Shown in pieces: positions 1 through 6,831 of a stretch of DNA of 21,410 nt (positions are counted from its first letter, which is position 1; every line of letters starts with the position of its first letter). A program made the position numbers and the translations under genes. The DNA comes from Gemmatimonadales bacterium (GTDB lineage: Bacteria; Gemmatimonadota; Gemmatimonadetes; Palauibacterales; Palauibacteraceae), in contig DAOVWI010000016.1 in the NCBI GenBank assembly GCA_030636765.1, positions 1 to 21,410 of the forward strand, in the 5' to 3' direction. The notes under the pieces were generated by a model. That model saw only the letters and a program-made list of their open reading frames with translations. It was not told the origin of the DNA and ran no database searches.

Positions 1-1
1 C

Positions 2-634
2 GAACGGACCGGCTCGGAGGTGATCCTAGCCGCGGTGAACGACGGCCGGACGTTCTACTGGGCCGAGGCGTTCGTCCTCGAGGACTCTCCCATGCAGTCG
101 CTGGAGGATGTCCCGGGCCATCGGGTCGCGTTCACCTCCCGGACGGGCTCGAGCGGCTTCATCATGCCCGTCGGCTCCATGATCCGCGCAGGTCTGATCG
201 ATGGCGGCAACAGCGTGGTCTCCCTGGAAGAGGCTCTGGGCGAGACCTTCGCCGCGACCATCTACGCTGGTGGATACAAGCCGGCACTCACCGCCGTGCT
301 CGAGGGAAGAGCCGACGTCGCGTTCGGCGCGCACGACGGCCCCGAGCGTTTCCTGAGCCCCGAGGAGCGGGAGCGCCTCCGCACGCTGTACCGCTTCGGC
401 CAGATCCCCTCACACTCGGTCGTCGTAGCTAAGGAGCTTTCGCCGGCGGCCGTTTCTCGGTTGCGTGACGCCCTTTTGGAGCTGAACGGCCCGGACGGGC
501 TCCCGCTGCTGCGGGCCATCTACGGTGTCGACGGCCTCACCGAGGCGGACACGGAGGGCCATCTCGGGGCATTCGGAGCCGCGCTCTCGGCCCTGCCCGG
601 GATGGACCGCACGCTCCTCGACAAGACCAACTGA
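2..634 (+). CDS. PhnD-family phosphonate/phosphite ABC transporter substrate-binding protein (5' partial)
   Basis: This is the C-terminal ~210 residues of a periplasmic binding protein of the PhnD/PtxB family, which delivers phosphonate, phosphite or a related oxyanion to an ABC importer. The frame is open to the left edge, so the signal peptide and first lobe are missing; the GTG at 20 is probably an internal valine. The family stretch YWAEAFVLEDSPMQSLEDV is followed by GHRVAFTSRTGSSGFIMP, where the Ser/Thr-rich turn normally contacts the oxyanion. A second-lobe segment around YAGGYKPALTAVLEGRADVAF matches the usual layout. An ATPase and a permease follow at once on the same strand. The family is clear, but the ligand cannot be told from sequence, and no C-P lyase or phosphite dehydrogenase gene is present in this window. 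Confidence 0.85.
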   Translation, partial: ERTGSEVILAAVNDGRTFYWAEAFVLEDSPMQSLEDVPGHRVAFTSRTGSSGFIMPVGSMIRAGLIDGGNSVVSLEEALGETFAATIYAGGYKPALTAVLEGRADVAFGAHDGPERFLSPEERERLRTLYRFGQIPSHSVVVAKELSPAAVSRLRDALLELNGPDGLPLLRAIYGVDGLTEADTEGHLGAFGAALSALPGMDRTLLDKTN

Positions 635-644
635 TCCGCGCTCC

Positions 645-1442
645 TTGACCGGTTCTCACACCGACCCGGTCGGCGGCACCTCCGAGCCGGGCGTTGTGCT
701 GCTCCGCCTGGAGGGGGTCCGGGCGGGATACGTGCCCGGCCGGCCGATTCTCCGCGGGCTGGACCTCGCCCTCACCGATGGCGAGTGCTGCGCGATCCTC
801 GGCCCCAGCGGCTCCGGAAAAACCACCCTTCTGCGAACGATCCTCGGCCTCGTGCGGCCCGAGCGCGGGTCCATCCGCTGGCCCCTCGCCAACGGCAGAG
901 CCCCGCCCGGCGGAGCGCTGGGATACATCCCCCAGAACCTCGGCCTCGTTCGGAACCGAAGCGTCCGCGACAACGTCCTCCTGGGTGCGCTAGGCCGGCT
1001 GAGCTTCGGGCAGACGCTCACCGGCCGCTTTCCGGAGGGCGAGCAACGGGAGGCCGACCGGGCCCTCGAGCGGGTGGGCCTCGGTGGCCGCGGACGCGAA
1101 AGGATCGAGGATCTCTCGGGCGGTGAGCGCCGTCGCGTGGCGATCGCCAGAGCCCTGCTCCAGCGGCCCCGCTTGCTGCTTGCCGACGAGTTCCTCGCCG
1201 AGCTCGATCGCGTGACGGCGGCCGAGATCATCTCCTTGCTCCAGCGGGTCCGGGAGGAGACGGCGATGACGCTCCTCTGCGTAGAGCACAACATCGAGAC
1301 GGCGATGCGGATCGCCGACCGTCTCGTCGTCCTGGTCGACGGGAGAAACGTGAGGGAGCTGGATTCGGATACCGCCAGCCCCGCCGAGGTCGCCGAGCTC
1401 TTCCGCGCGCAGGAGAGTCGGGCCAGCGCGGCGCCCCCATGA
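645..1442 (+). CDS. ABC transporter ATP-binding protein, PhnC-like
   Basis: Cytoplasmic ATPase that powers the importer. Counting from the TTG at 645, Walker A (GPSGSGKTT) is near residues 53-61, the Q-loop lies in YIPQNLGL, the signature LSGGE is at 157-161, Walker B ends in D181-E182, and the switch histidine is about residue 215 (VEHN). The residue after the catalytic Glu is Phe rather than the common Pro (ADEFLAELD). The start is uncertain: the open frame reaches upstream into the binding-protein gene, but TTG 645 leaves an 11-bp gap, and GTG 696 would place the first strand right at the N-terminus. No good ribosome binding site precedes either. The gene overlaps the permease by 4 bp, so the two are translationally coupled. 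Confidence 0.88.
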   Translation: MTGSHTDPVGGTSEPGVVLLRLEGVRAGYVPGRPILRGLDLALTDGECCAILGPSGSGKTTLLRTILGLVRPERGSIRWPLANGRAPPGGALGYIPQNLGLVRNRSVRDNVLLGALGRLSFGQTLTGRFPEGEQREADRALERVGLGGRGRERIEDLSGGERRRVAIARALLQRPRLLLADEFLAELDRVTAAEIISLLQRVREETAMTLLCVEHNIETAMRIADRLVVLVDGRNVRELDSDTASPAEVAELFRAQESRASAAPP

Positions 1443-2215
1443 CCGCGCGACGCGCGCCCTGGGGAAGGATCACGCTGGCGATCGCGCTGATCGCTTCGGT
1501 CCTCTACCTCGACCTGCGCCCGGAGCAGCTGTGGGGCGGATTTCGAAACCTCGGCCGTCTGTACCGGGACGCCCTACCGCCGCAGACCGACCTGTTGCCG
1601 GCAGCGGCCCGAGCGCTGCTCGAGACGTTGGCGATCGCCCTGTTGGGCACCGCAGCCGGCTTCGTGTTCGCGCTCCCGCTCGGCCTCGCCGGAGCGAAGA
1701 CGATCTCCCCGAAGCGACTCTTCCTACCCGCCCGCCTCGTGGCCGCCGCGATCCGCAGCCTCCCGGCGCTCCTGTGGGCCGTCTTCTTCGTCATCCTCGT
1801 CGGTTTCGGGCCTTTGGCCGGCGTGCTGGCGATGACGATGTACACGGCGGGACACCTGGCGAAGCTCCAGTACGAGAGCCTCGAAGGCCTGCCCTCCGAG
1901 CCGTTTGAGGCCACACGCGCCACCGGCGCCACCTTCCCGCAGCTGGCGCGTTTCGTCGCGATCCCCGAGGCCTCCAACCTCTTGCTCAGCCAGCTGCTCT
2001 ACATCTTCGAGTACAACGTCCGAGCCTCCAGCATCCTGGGCTTCGTCGGGGCGGGCGGCATCGGCTTCTACATCCTCCGCTACCTGCAGCTTCTCCAGTA
2101 TGACGGGGTGCTCACGCTTCTGTTTGTCGTGTTCGTCACCGTCGTGGCCATCGACCTGGGCTCCCTGGCGATTCGCTCCCGGTACCTTACGCGGCTCCCC
2201 ACAAGTCGCGGCTGA
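1439..2215 (+). CDS. ABC transporter permease, PhnE-like
   Basis: Inner-membrane permease of 258 residues, the usual length for PhnE proteins. It has an N-terminal anchor helix (about residues 11-26), then a BPD_transp_1 domain with hydrophobic helices near 60-82, 98-135 and 180-250. The cytoplasmic EAA loop that docks on the ATPase is visible as SEPFEATRATGATFPQLARF followed by VAIPEA, and the conserved GAGGIGF near residue 204 is typical of PhnE. Its ATG overlaps the TGA of the ATPase gene (ATGA) and has no ribosome binding site of its own, consistent with translational coupling. It is the last gene of the transporter operon; two short GC-rich hairpins near 2219-2232 and 2257-2270 lie in the convergent gap, but neither has a U-tract. 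Confidence 0.9.
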   Translation: MTARRAPWGRITLAIALIASVLYLDLRPEQLWGGFRNLGRLYRDALPPQTDLLPAAARALLETLAIALLGTAAGFVFALPLGLAGAKTISPKRLFLPARLVAAAIRSLPALLWAVFFVILVGFGPLAGVLAMTMYTAGHLAKLQYESLEGLPSEPFEATRATGATFPQLARFVAIPEASNLLLSQLLYIFEYNVRASSILGFVGAGGIGFYILRYLQLLQYDGVLTLLFVVFVTVVAIDLGSLAIRSRYLTRLPTSRG

Positions 2216-2269
2216 CCCGAGCCGCCCGGCTCTCCGAGCACCCACGGCCGACCGAAGCCGCCACGGCTC

Positions 2270-3220
2270 TCAGGCGCCCGGGAGACGGATGAACAGCCAG
2301 ACCACGTAGCCCCAGTAGCTGATGAACAGAAGCCCCCCTTCCCATCGGGTCAGCTCGAACCGGGTCCTGAGGAGAATCAAGAGCAGAAGGGCACAGCCGA
2401 TCATCGCACCGATGTCCTCCAACCGCACGTCACCGAGGCCTAGCGGATGGACGAGCGCGGCGATGCCCAGGATCCCGAGGAGGTTGAAGATGTTCGAGCC
2501 GATGGCGTTTCCGATCGCCAGGTCGGGGTGACCCTTGACCGACGCGATCACCGAGGTCGCCAGCTCCGGAAGGCTCGTCCCGACCGCCACGACAGAGAGG
2601 GCGATCACGGCCGAGCTCACCCCCACCACGTGAGCCAATCTCAGCGCGCCATCGACGAATACGTGCCCTCCGAGGGCGAGCGCCCCGATGCCCCCCAGAA
2701 TCAGAATCACCTGGCGGACGGAGGCCCGAGACCGGCGAGGCAGAGAGTCCTCGAACTCTCGCTGGATCTCCCGCGTCTCTCGGCGAGCCAGGCGGAAGCC
2801 GAACACGGCGTACGCGACCAGGGCGATGACCAGCAGTAGCCCCTCCAAACGCCCCAGGCTCCCATCGGCAAGCAGACCCGCGACGATGAAGGAGCAGACG
2901 ATCAGGATCGGCACGTCCAGCTTCACCAGCTTGGACTTCACCTTCACCGGGCGCAGGAGCGCGCTCACCCCGAGGATCAGGGCGAGGTTGGCTATGTTGG
3001 AGCCGATGACGTTCCCGACCGCAACGCTGGCCTCGCCGGAAAGCGACGCATCCAGGCTCACAGCAAGCTCGGGGGCGCTCGTGCCGAACGACACGACCGT
3101 CAGCCCGACAAAGAGGGGCGTCAGCCCGGAGCGAAGCGCCAGGGCGGCCGATCCTCGCACCAGCGCCTCGCCTCCGAAGACGAGCAGGCCGAGGCCTGAA
3201 GCGAGCAGGAGCGCCGTCAA
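2270..3220 (-). CDS. Calcium/sodium antiporter-type cation exchanger (CaCA family, YrbG-like)
   Basis: Polytopic inner-membrane exchanger of 316 residues, the usual size for bacterial Ca2+/Na+ (or K+) antiporters. The duplicated alpha-repeats are plain: FGTSAPELAVS with GNVIGSNIANLALILG in the first half, and VGTSLPELATS with GNAIGSNIFNLLGILG in the second. The acidic residue in each PEL motif is the expected ion ligand. About ten hydrophobic helices can be counted, with a charged cytoplasmic loop in the middle (LARRETREIQREFEDSLPRR). The start is TTG at 3220: an in-frame stop lies 18 bp upstream and a strong AGAGGTGAT ribosome binding site precedes it. It converges with the transporter operon. 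The exchanged ion is inferred from the family. Confidence 0.9.
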   Translation of the reverse strand: MTALLLASGLGLLVFGGEALVRGSAALALRSGLTPLFVGLTVVSFGTSAPELAVSLDASLSGEASVAVGNVIGSNIANLALILGVSALLRPVKVKSKLVKLDVPILIVCSFIVAGLLADGSLGRLEGLLLVIALVAYAVFGFRLARRETREIQREFEDSLPRRSRASVRQVILILGGIGALALGGHVFVDGALRLAHVVGVSSAVIALSVVAVGTSLPELATSVIASVKGHPDLAIGNAIGSNIFNLLGILGIAALVHPLGLGDVRLEDIGAMIGCALLLLILLRTRFELTRWEGGLLFISYWGYVVWLFIRLPGA

Positions 3221-3306
3221 GTCGTCATCACCTCTTCATCCTCCTGGTTTTCACCGAAACGGCGGCCGGGAACCTAACCACGATCCCGACCCATCGGCGA
3301 GGGCCC

Positions 3307-3347
3307 TTGACCGGAGCGGCCCGTTTGTGTAGAGTACTCTGTATTAT
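3307..3347 (+). promoter_or_regulatory. Putative promoter with a palindromic operator-like site
   Basis: A TTGACC box (3307-3312) is followed after 17 bp by TAGAGT (3330-3335), a plausible -35/-10 pair for the small membrane protein gene at 3377. The perfect 10-bp palindrome AGAGTACTCT (3331-3340) overlaps the -10, and an A/T-rich TATTATAA follows, which stands out in this GC-rich DNA. A regulator bound to the palindrome would block the promoter; this is inference. Confidence 0.4.
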
Positions 3348-3376
3348 AAAGTCACTTACGCTAACAGGACTTCCCT

Positions 3377-3769
3377 ATGGCTACGACCGTCGTGAAGCGC
3401 CCCGTCGCTTCGGCAACGATAGGGCTTCTGCTCATCGTGCCGGTCTTTCTGTTCGTCTCGGCATCCGTCCTCAAGTACGAGCTCGGAGTGCCCTTTCTCT
3501 ATGACGGCCTGGGCTTTCTGGCGAGCCCCCCGCGCCTGGCGTTCTACGACGCTGTCTCTCCGTTCCTTTTCCTCGGTGGTCCGACCCTGGCGGTGCTGCT
3601 GAACCTCCCGGCGATCCTGCACGTGCGGATTCAGCCAGAGGGGGGCGAGCTGACGGGGTCCTTCCGTCTGAGGCCCCGGACGCTGAACGCCGCCGTCGTG
3701 GCAACGGGGCTGACTCTGCTCGGGATCCTGCTGGCCTACCTGGTGGTGGAGAACATCGGCCACGCCTGA
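3377..3769 (+). CDS. Small hydrophobic membrane protein, unknown function
   Basis: A 130-residue protein with three likely transmembrane helices, at about residues 13-33, 58-78 and 104-125. A short polar segment (HVRIQPEGGELTGSFRLRPRT) lies between the second and third. I do not recognise the family. The ATG at 3377 has AGGA at 3366-3369, seven bases upstream, and a likely promoter with a palindromic site lies just before it. It stands alone on the + strand, between a cation exchanger transcribed away from it and a dehydrogenase transcribed toward it. Base composition and codon use look like the neighbours. Confidence 0.72.
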   Translation: MATTVVKRPVASATIGLLLIVPVFLFVSASVLKYELGVPFLYDGLGFLASPPRLAFYDAVSPFLFLGGPTLAVLLNLPAILHVRIQPEGGELTGSFRLRPRTLNAAVVATGLTLLGILLAYLVVENIGHA

Positions 3770-3803
3770 GAGATCACTGAGAAACCCTGGTGGGTCGCGG
3801 TCT

Positions 3804-4805
3804 TCAGCCGCCGCCGAGAGCCGCAGCGATCCCCGCCGTCTCCGCCGCCCTGGCCGGGTCAAGGTGCACCTGGTAGTAGCGCATCAGGAGCTCAAATCGC
3901 TCGTGAGCGTCGGCGGGCCCGCCGCGGTCCAGGATTCCCGCGGTTTCCCTCTGAAAGTAGCCCCCGAAGTCCGGCTGCCGGCCATCGATGTCACGGAACC
4001 CATACTCCTTCGCCAGAGTCCAGCTGGCGAACACCCGGCCGTTGCGGCCGTGTACGTCCGGGTCCGCGGCGAGCGCGGCTACCGCACGACCAACAAAGAA
4101 AGGCGTCTCGGACTCGGCGAAGTGGCGGTCCTTCTCCACGGCATCCTCCCAGTTGGCCTCCGTGACGCCGAAGTGGTCCAGCATCGCCTCGGAACGCAGG
4201 AATCCCGGCGTCAGGGCTAGGGCGATGATCCCGGGGTGGTCGCGCAGATCCGCTGCCATCGCGTAGGCGAGGCGGATCGCCGAGATCTTGCAGAGATCGT
4301 AGAACAGGTTTCCCCGGTAGCCGAGGAAGTCACCATCGGTGATCTCGACGATGAGTCCCGCTTCTCGCTCCAACATGAGCGGCACGCCGTGGCGGCTCGT
4401 GATGACATGGGAGATCACGGCACGCTCGAGCATCACCGTGCCCGCGTCCACCGAGAGCTTCCAGAACGGCTTCCCCCACTCGGTGAGCGCGTCGCCGCCC
4501 CAGACGTCGTTGACCAGCACGTCCAGGCGCCCCTGCTCCTCGTCGACGCGCGCGAAAAGCCCCTGGACCTGCTTCTCGACCGTATGGTCTACCTGCATCC
4601 AGATGCCCGAACCGCCGTGCGCCGTCACCATCTCGGCGGTCTCCTCGATCGTCTCGGGTCGACCCTCCGTGGCAGGTTGGCCGCGCACGCTGCGGCCCGT
4701 GCAATAGACCGTCGCGCCGGCCTCGCCGAGCATGCAGGCGATGCCCCGTCCCGCCCCTCGCGTGGCGCCTGCCACGACGGCGACCTTGCCGTCAAGTGGT
4801 CTCAC
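3804..4805 (-). CDS. DHRS1-like short-chain dehydrogenase/reductase
   Basis: Rossmann-fold NAD(P)-dependent oxidoreductase of 333 residues, longer than a standard ~250-residue SDR because of a C-terminal extension. The cofactor glycine motif is GATRGAG (residues 13-19), and the usual NNAG is replaced by NDVWGG (99-104). The catalytic Tyr and Lys are Y169 and K173 (YDLCK). At the position 13 residues before Tyr, where SDRs normally have the catalytic Ser, there is Thr (T156 in VEITDGD). The later segment ALAADPDVHGRNGRVF followed by LAKEYGFRDIDGR matches the DHRS1 subfamily, named for human DHRS1. Start is GTG 4805, since an in-frame stop lies just upstream. It follows the RRM gene by 37 bp on the same strand. 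Substrate unknown. Confidence 0.88.
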   Translation of the reverse strand: MRPLDGKVAVVAGATRGAGRGIACMLGEAGATVYCTGRSVRGQPATEGRPETIEETAEMVTAHGGSGIWMQVDHTVEKQVQGLFARVDEEQGRLDVLVNDVWGGDALTEWGKPFWKLSVDAGTVMLERAVISHVITSRHGVPLMLEREAGLIVEITDGDFLGYRGNLFYDLCKISAIRLAYAMAADLRDHPGIIALALTPGFLRSEAMLDHFGVTEANWEDAVEKDRHFAESETPFFVGRAVAALAADPDVHGRNGRVFASWTLAKEYGFRDIDGRQPDFGGYFQRETAGILDRGGPADAHERFELLMRYYQVHLDPARAAETAGIAAALGGG

Positions 4806-4842
4806 GCCGACTCACTGCTTCCCGGGGGATGGTGCGGCAGGA

Positions 4843-5106
4843 CTACCGGCGGTCTCCCCGAGGATTCTGTTCGTGCGCCTCGCTGACGCGAATGGTGCGA
4901 CCGCCAAGCTCCTGTCCATCGCCGCGAGCGATCGCCTCGGTGGCAGCCTCGCTCTCCATCTCGAGAAAGCCGAATCCTCGAGATCGTCCGGTGTCCCTGT
5001 CCACGATGATGGCCACGGAGTGGACCTCGCCGAAGGAAGAGAAGAAGTCGCGCAACTCGTCTTCGGTCGTATTCCAGGGGAAGTTTCCTACGTAGAGCTT
5101 CGTCAA
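4843..5106 (-). CDS. RRM-domain RNA-binding protein
   Basis: A single RNA recognition motif fills this 87-residue protein. RNP2 is LYVGNF (residues 4-9) and RNP1 is RGFGFLEM (43-50), with Y5, F45 and F47 as the aromatic residues that normally stack on RNA bases. A short charged tail follows (HEQNPRGDRR). Stand-alone bacterial RRM proteins of this size bind single-stranded RNA and are often cold- or stress-linked; the targets here are unknown. I chose TTG 5106 over the in-frame GTG at 5115 because a strong GAGGTG lies six bases before the TTG, and that same GTG is part of the ribosome binding site. The dehydrogenase gene follows by 37 bp and the VOC gene precedes it by 71 bp. Confidence 0.9.
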   Translation of the reverse strand: MTKLYVGNFPWNTTEDELRDFFSSFGEVHSVAIIVDRDTGRSRGFGFLEMESEAATEAIARGDGQELGGRTIRVSEAHEQNPRGDRR

Positions 5107-5177
5107 GTCTCTCACCTCGAATTCGCCGCCTCGCGACGGATGAGCGTTTCAGCCGCCGGGCCTACGTCTCCAGTCTC

Positions 5178-5531
5178 TTAGTGATCGGACCAGACCGCAA
5201 GCACGTTGCCGCTTGGATCCGCGAAGTGAAACCGTTGACCGCCAGGAAAGCTGAACGTCTCTGTCACGATAGAGCCGCCTCGTGACCTCACTTGGGTCTC
5301 TGCTGCCGAGAGATCCCGGGCGTAGATGACCACGAGGGGCCCGCCGGATTCGACGGAGTCGGCCTTTCTGAATCCTCCAGAAAGCCGCCCATCCTTGAAG
5401 CTGATGTACTCGGGACCCCATTCCTCGAAGCTCCAGCCGAAGACAGCCGAGTAGAAGGCCTTCACACGTTCCAGGTCCGTCGCAGCGAACTCGACGTAGT
5501 CGATTCGTAGATCCTGTTCCTCCTGGCTCAT
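5178..5531 (-). CDS. VOC-superfamily (glyoxalase/bleomycin-resistance fold) protein
   Basis: A 117-residue protein with two beta-alpha-beta-beta-beta modules. The first begins IDYVEFAATDLERVKAFYSAVFGW, with the FY..VFGW signature, and the second ends RFHFADPSGNVLAVWSD. The Glu in YVEF and the His in FHFADP sit at usual metal-ligand positions, whereas the last ligand, often Glu in GNELAVW, is Val here (GNVLAVW). Metal binding may therefore be altered or use another residue. The frame is open further upstream to 5588, but ATG 5531 has GGAGGG nine bases before it and places the domain at the N-terminus. It is on the same strand as the RRM and dehydrogenase genes. Reaction unknown. Confidence 0.85.
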   Translation of the reverse strand: MSQEEQDLRIDYVEFAATDLERVKAFYSAVFGWSFEEWGPEYISFKDGRLSGGFRKADSVESGGPLVVIYARDLSAAETQVRSRGGSIVTETFSFPGGQRFHFADPSGNVLAVWSDH

Positions 5532-5619
5532 GAAACCGTCCCTCCGTTCAGGTGCAATAGCGCGGCTGGCCAGGGTGACCGCCGTCATGGCGCGGCGCGA
5601 GGCGCGCCCAAGCAGGAGC

Positions 5620-5936
5620 TCAGAGCGATTCCGAACGGAAACGGGCCGCCCGGCCGACGTGGAACAGGGAGGCCTCCGGGATCTGCGTCCACTCCTCGTC
5701 GCCCGTCACCCGCTCCGAGGCGACCACTACGGCCCTGTACGGGCTCGTCCCCCCTTTCTCCACATGCAGCGCCCCATCGCAAGCCTCGCACGGGTGCACC
5801 AAATCACGCTCCCGTACCACAGGGAGCGGCCGTATCGCAGCCCCACGCTCTCCTCCAGGAGCGAATTCTGCGAGCGAATGAGCTCGCACTCGACCTTGCG
5901 TCGAGTGTTGGACCTGAACCCGTAAAGTCGGCACAT
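5620..5936 (-). pseudogene. Remnant of a class II glutamine amidotransferase (YafJ/GATase_4-like), internally deleted and frameshifted
   Basis: ATG 5936 begins MCRLYGF followed by KVECELIRSQNSLLEES, the classic start of YafJ-type class II amidotransferases, in which Cys2 is the nucleophile. Near 5846 the sequence jumps to VGLRYGRSLWY, which in full-length proteins lies near the C-terminal end, so roughly 170-200 residues appear to be missing. Right after SLWY (about 5813) the frame changes by one base: the true continuation, RERDLVHPCEACDGALHVEKGG then SPYRAVVVASERVTGDEEW, is in another frame ending at TGA 5620. The uncorrected frame stops near 5727. Only about 105 of the usual ~270 residues remain, with most of the catalytic domain gone, so enzymatic function is very unlikely. 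Confidence 0.8.
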
Positions 5937-6053
5937 GCTTCCGTCACCCACACGCCGGCGTACCGCCTCGGCCAGCGAGATCCCAAGCCGACTCGCCCAG
6001 CGCTTCAGTAGAACGTACTGCTCTTCGGTCAGCTATATCTGTGTACGCACCAT
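5937..6053 (-). pseudogene. Remnant of a ribbon-helix-helix (VapB/CopG-type) antitoxin with an in-frame amber codon
   Basis: From ATG 6053 the reading is MVRTQI-amber-LTEEQYVLLKRW then SRLGISLAEAVRRRV. This matches the N-terminal DNA-binding part of VapB-like antitoxins: a beta strand of the RTQIQLTEEQ type, helix A, a turn GIS, and helix B with AEAVRRAV. The seventh codon is TAG (6033-6035) where such proteins usually have Gln, so a single CAG-to-TAG change would explain it. The C-terminal toxin-binding part is absent; after four residues (GDGS) the frame runs directly into the amidotransferase remnant. No PIN-domain or other toxin gene is visible nearby. Family assignment rests on about 35 residues. 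Confidence 0.65.
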
Positions 6054-6054
6054 C

Positions 6055-6088
6055 GTGGCATTAGTATGCCACCATCACACGGTGTCAA
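6055..6088 (-). promoter_or_regulatory. Antitoxin-type promoter with 7+7 palindromic operator
   Basis: On the - strand a perfect consensus TTGACA (6083-6088) is followed by 16 bp and TACTAAT (6060-6066). The -10 lies inside a perfect inverted repeat, GTGGCAT-N4-ATGCCAC (6055-6072). The predicted transcription start falls at about the ATG at 6053, and there is no ribosome binding site, suggesting a leaderless transcript. The arrangement fits autorepression by a ribbon-helix-helix dimer. The -35 overlaps the stop codon of the upstream membrane-protein gene. Confidence 0.55.
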
Positions 6089-6831
6089 GGTCGCACACCC
6101 ACTAGCAGGTATCGCCACATGGGCTTGCCGAACGCGAACAGGCTGGCCCAGCCCGTGAGGACGCCCGGAAAGAAGATGGCGCCGAACAGGATGGCTTCGC
6201 CCACGTGGCTCGCCTCCGTCCACACGAAGTAACCACCGGCAGGCACGAAGCACACACAGCAGATGGCGATCAGCAGCAGGCCCACGGTCTTCTGCCGGGC
6301 CAGTAGCAGGACCCCGAGAATCAGGCCGAGCAGCAAAGATCCCGGGATCAGAATGTGCCACTCGATGCGGTAGTCGTAGGCGACCACGAAGAGGTAGAAG
6401 GCCAGGACGGAAGCCATGTTGCAGATGATCGTCCAGCGGACCAGCGTCATCCGAGGCCCGCTCCAGTCCACGCTCGTCGAACCACCCTCGTAGCGCTCGA
6501 ACATGGCCCTGCCCGACAGGCTCAGAAGGAGCACGAGCGACGCTCCGAGCGCCACGGTCGGGCGGATCACCGGCATGCCGTAGGAGGGCGAGGAAGCGAG
6601 AACACTCGCCCAGGGCAGCACCGCGATGCCAGCGGCAAGCGCCATCCAGCGACTCCAGTACGCTCCCCGCACGAGACCGCCGATCGTCACGACGAGCGGC
6701 GTCAGCAGCAGCCACATGGCCAGGACGAACCTGTCCTGTGTCCCGCTCGGTCCCGTCGGGTCGGACGTGACGATGAGGGCGCCCAGCGTCCCCAGGGCGA
6801 CGAGCCCGATCGTCCTTCGCATCTCAATCAT
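6085..6831 (-). CDS. Polytopic membrane protein, unknown function
   Basis: A 248-residue protein made almost wholly of hydrophobic helices. I count about seven: near residues 7-24, 38-58, 63-80, 88-105, 130-150, 158-176 and 182-240, the last probably split in two. A polar loop around RAMFERYEGGSTSVDWSGPRM separates the halves. No catalytic motif or known family is recognised. The frame is open upstream to 6915, but ATG 6831 (MIEMRR) is followed directly by the first helix and has AGGTG seven bases before it, so it is the better start. The gene is divergent from the small lipoprotein gene at 6990, and the 158-bp gap holds a loose inverted repeat (CGCCGGGC at 6864-6871 with GCCCGGCG at 6900-6907). 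Confidence 0.75.
   Translation of the reverse strand: MIEMRRTIGLVALGTLGALIVTSDPTGPSGTQDRFVLAMWLLLTPLVVTIGGLVRGAYWSRWMALAAGIAVLPWASVLASSPSYGMPVIRPTVALGASLVLLLSLSGRAMFERYEGGSTSVDWSGPRMTLVRWTIICNMASVLAFYLFVVAYDYRIEWHILIPGSLLLGLILGVLLLARQKTVGLLLIAICCVCFVPAGGYFVWTEASHVGEAILFGAIFFPGVLTGWASLFAFGKPMWRYLLVGVRP

Noticed and set aside
525..644. Upstream GTG start of the ABC ATPase at 525
   Set aside because: It would overlap the binding-protein gene by 110 bp and add an Arg/Pro-rich stretch not found in ABC ATPases.
2219..2270. Two short GC hairpins between the convergent permease and exchanger genes as terminators
   Set aside because: Stems are only 5 bp and there is no U-tract; too weak to list as terminators.
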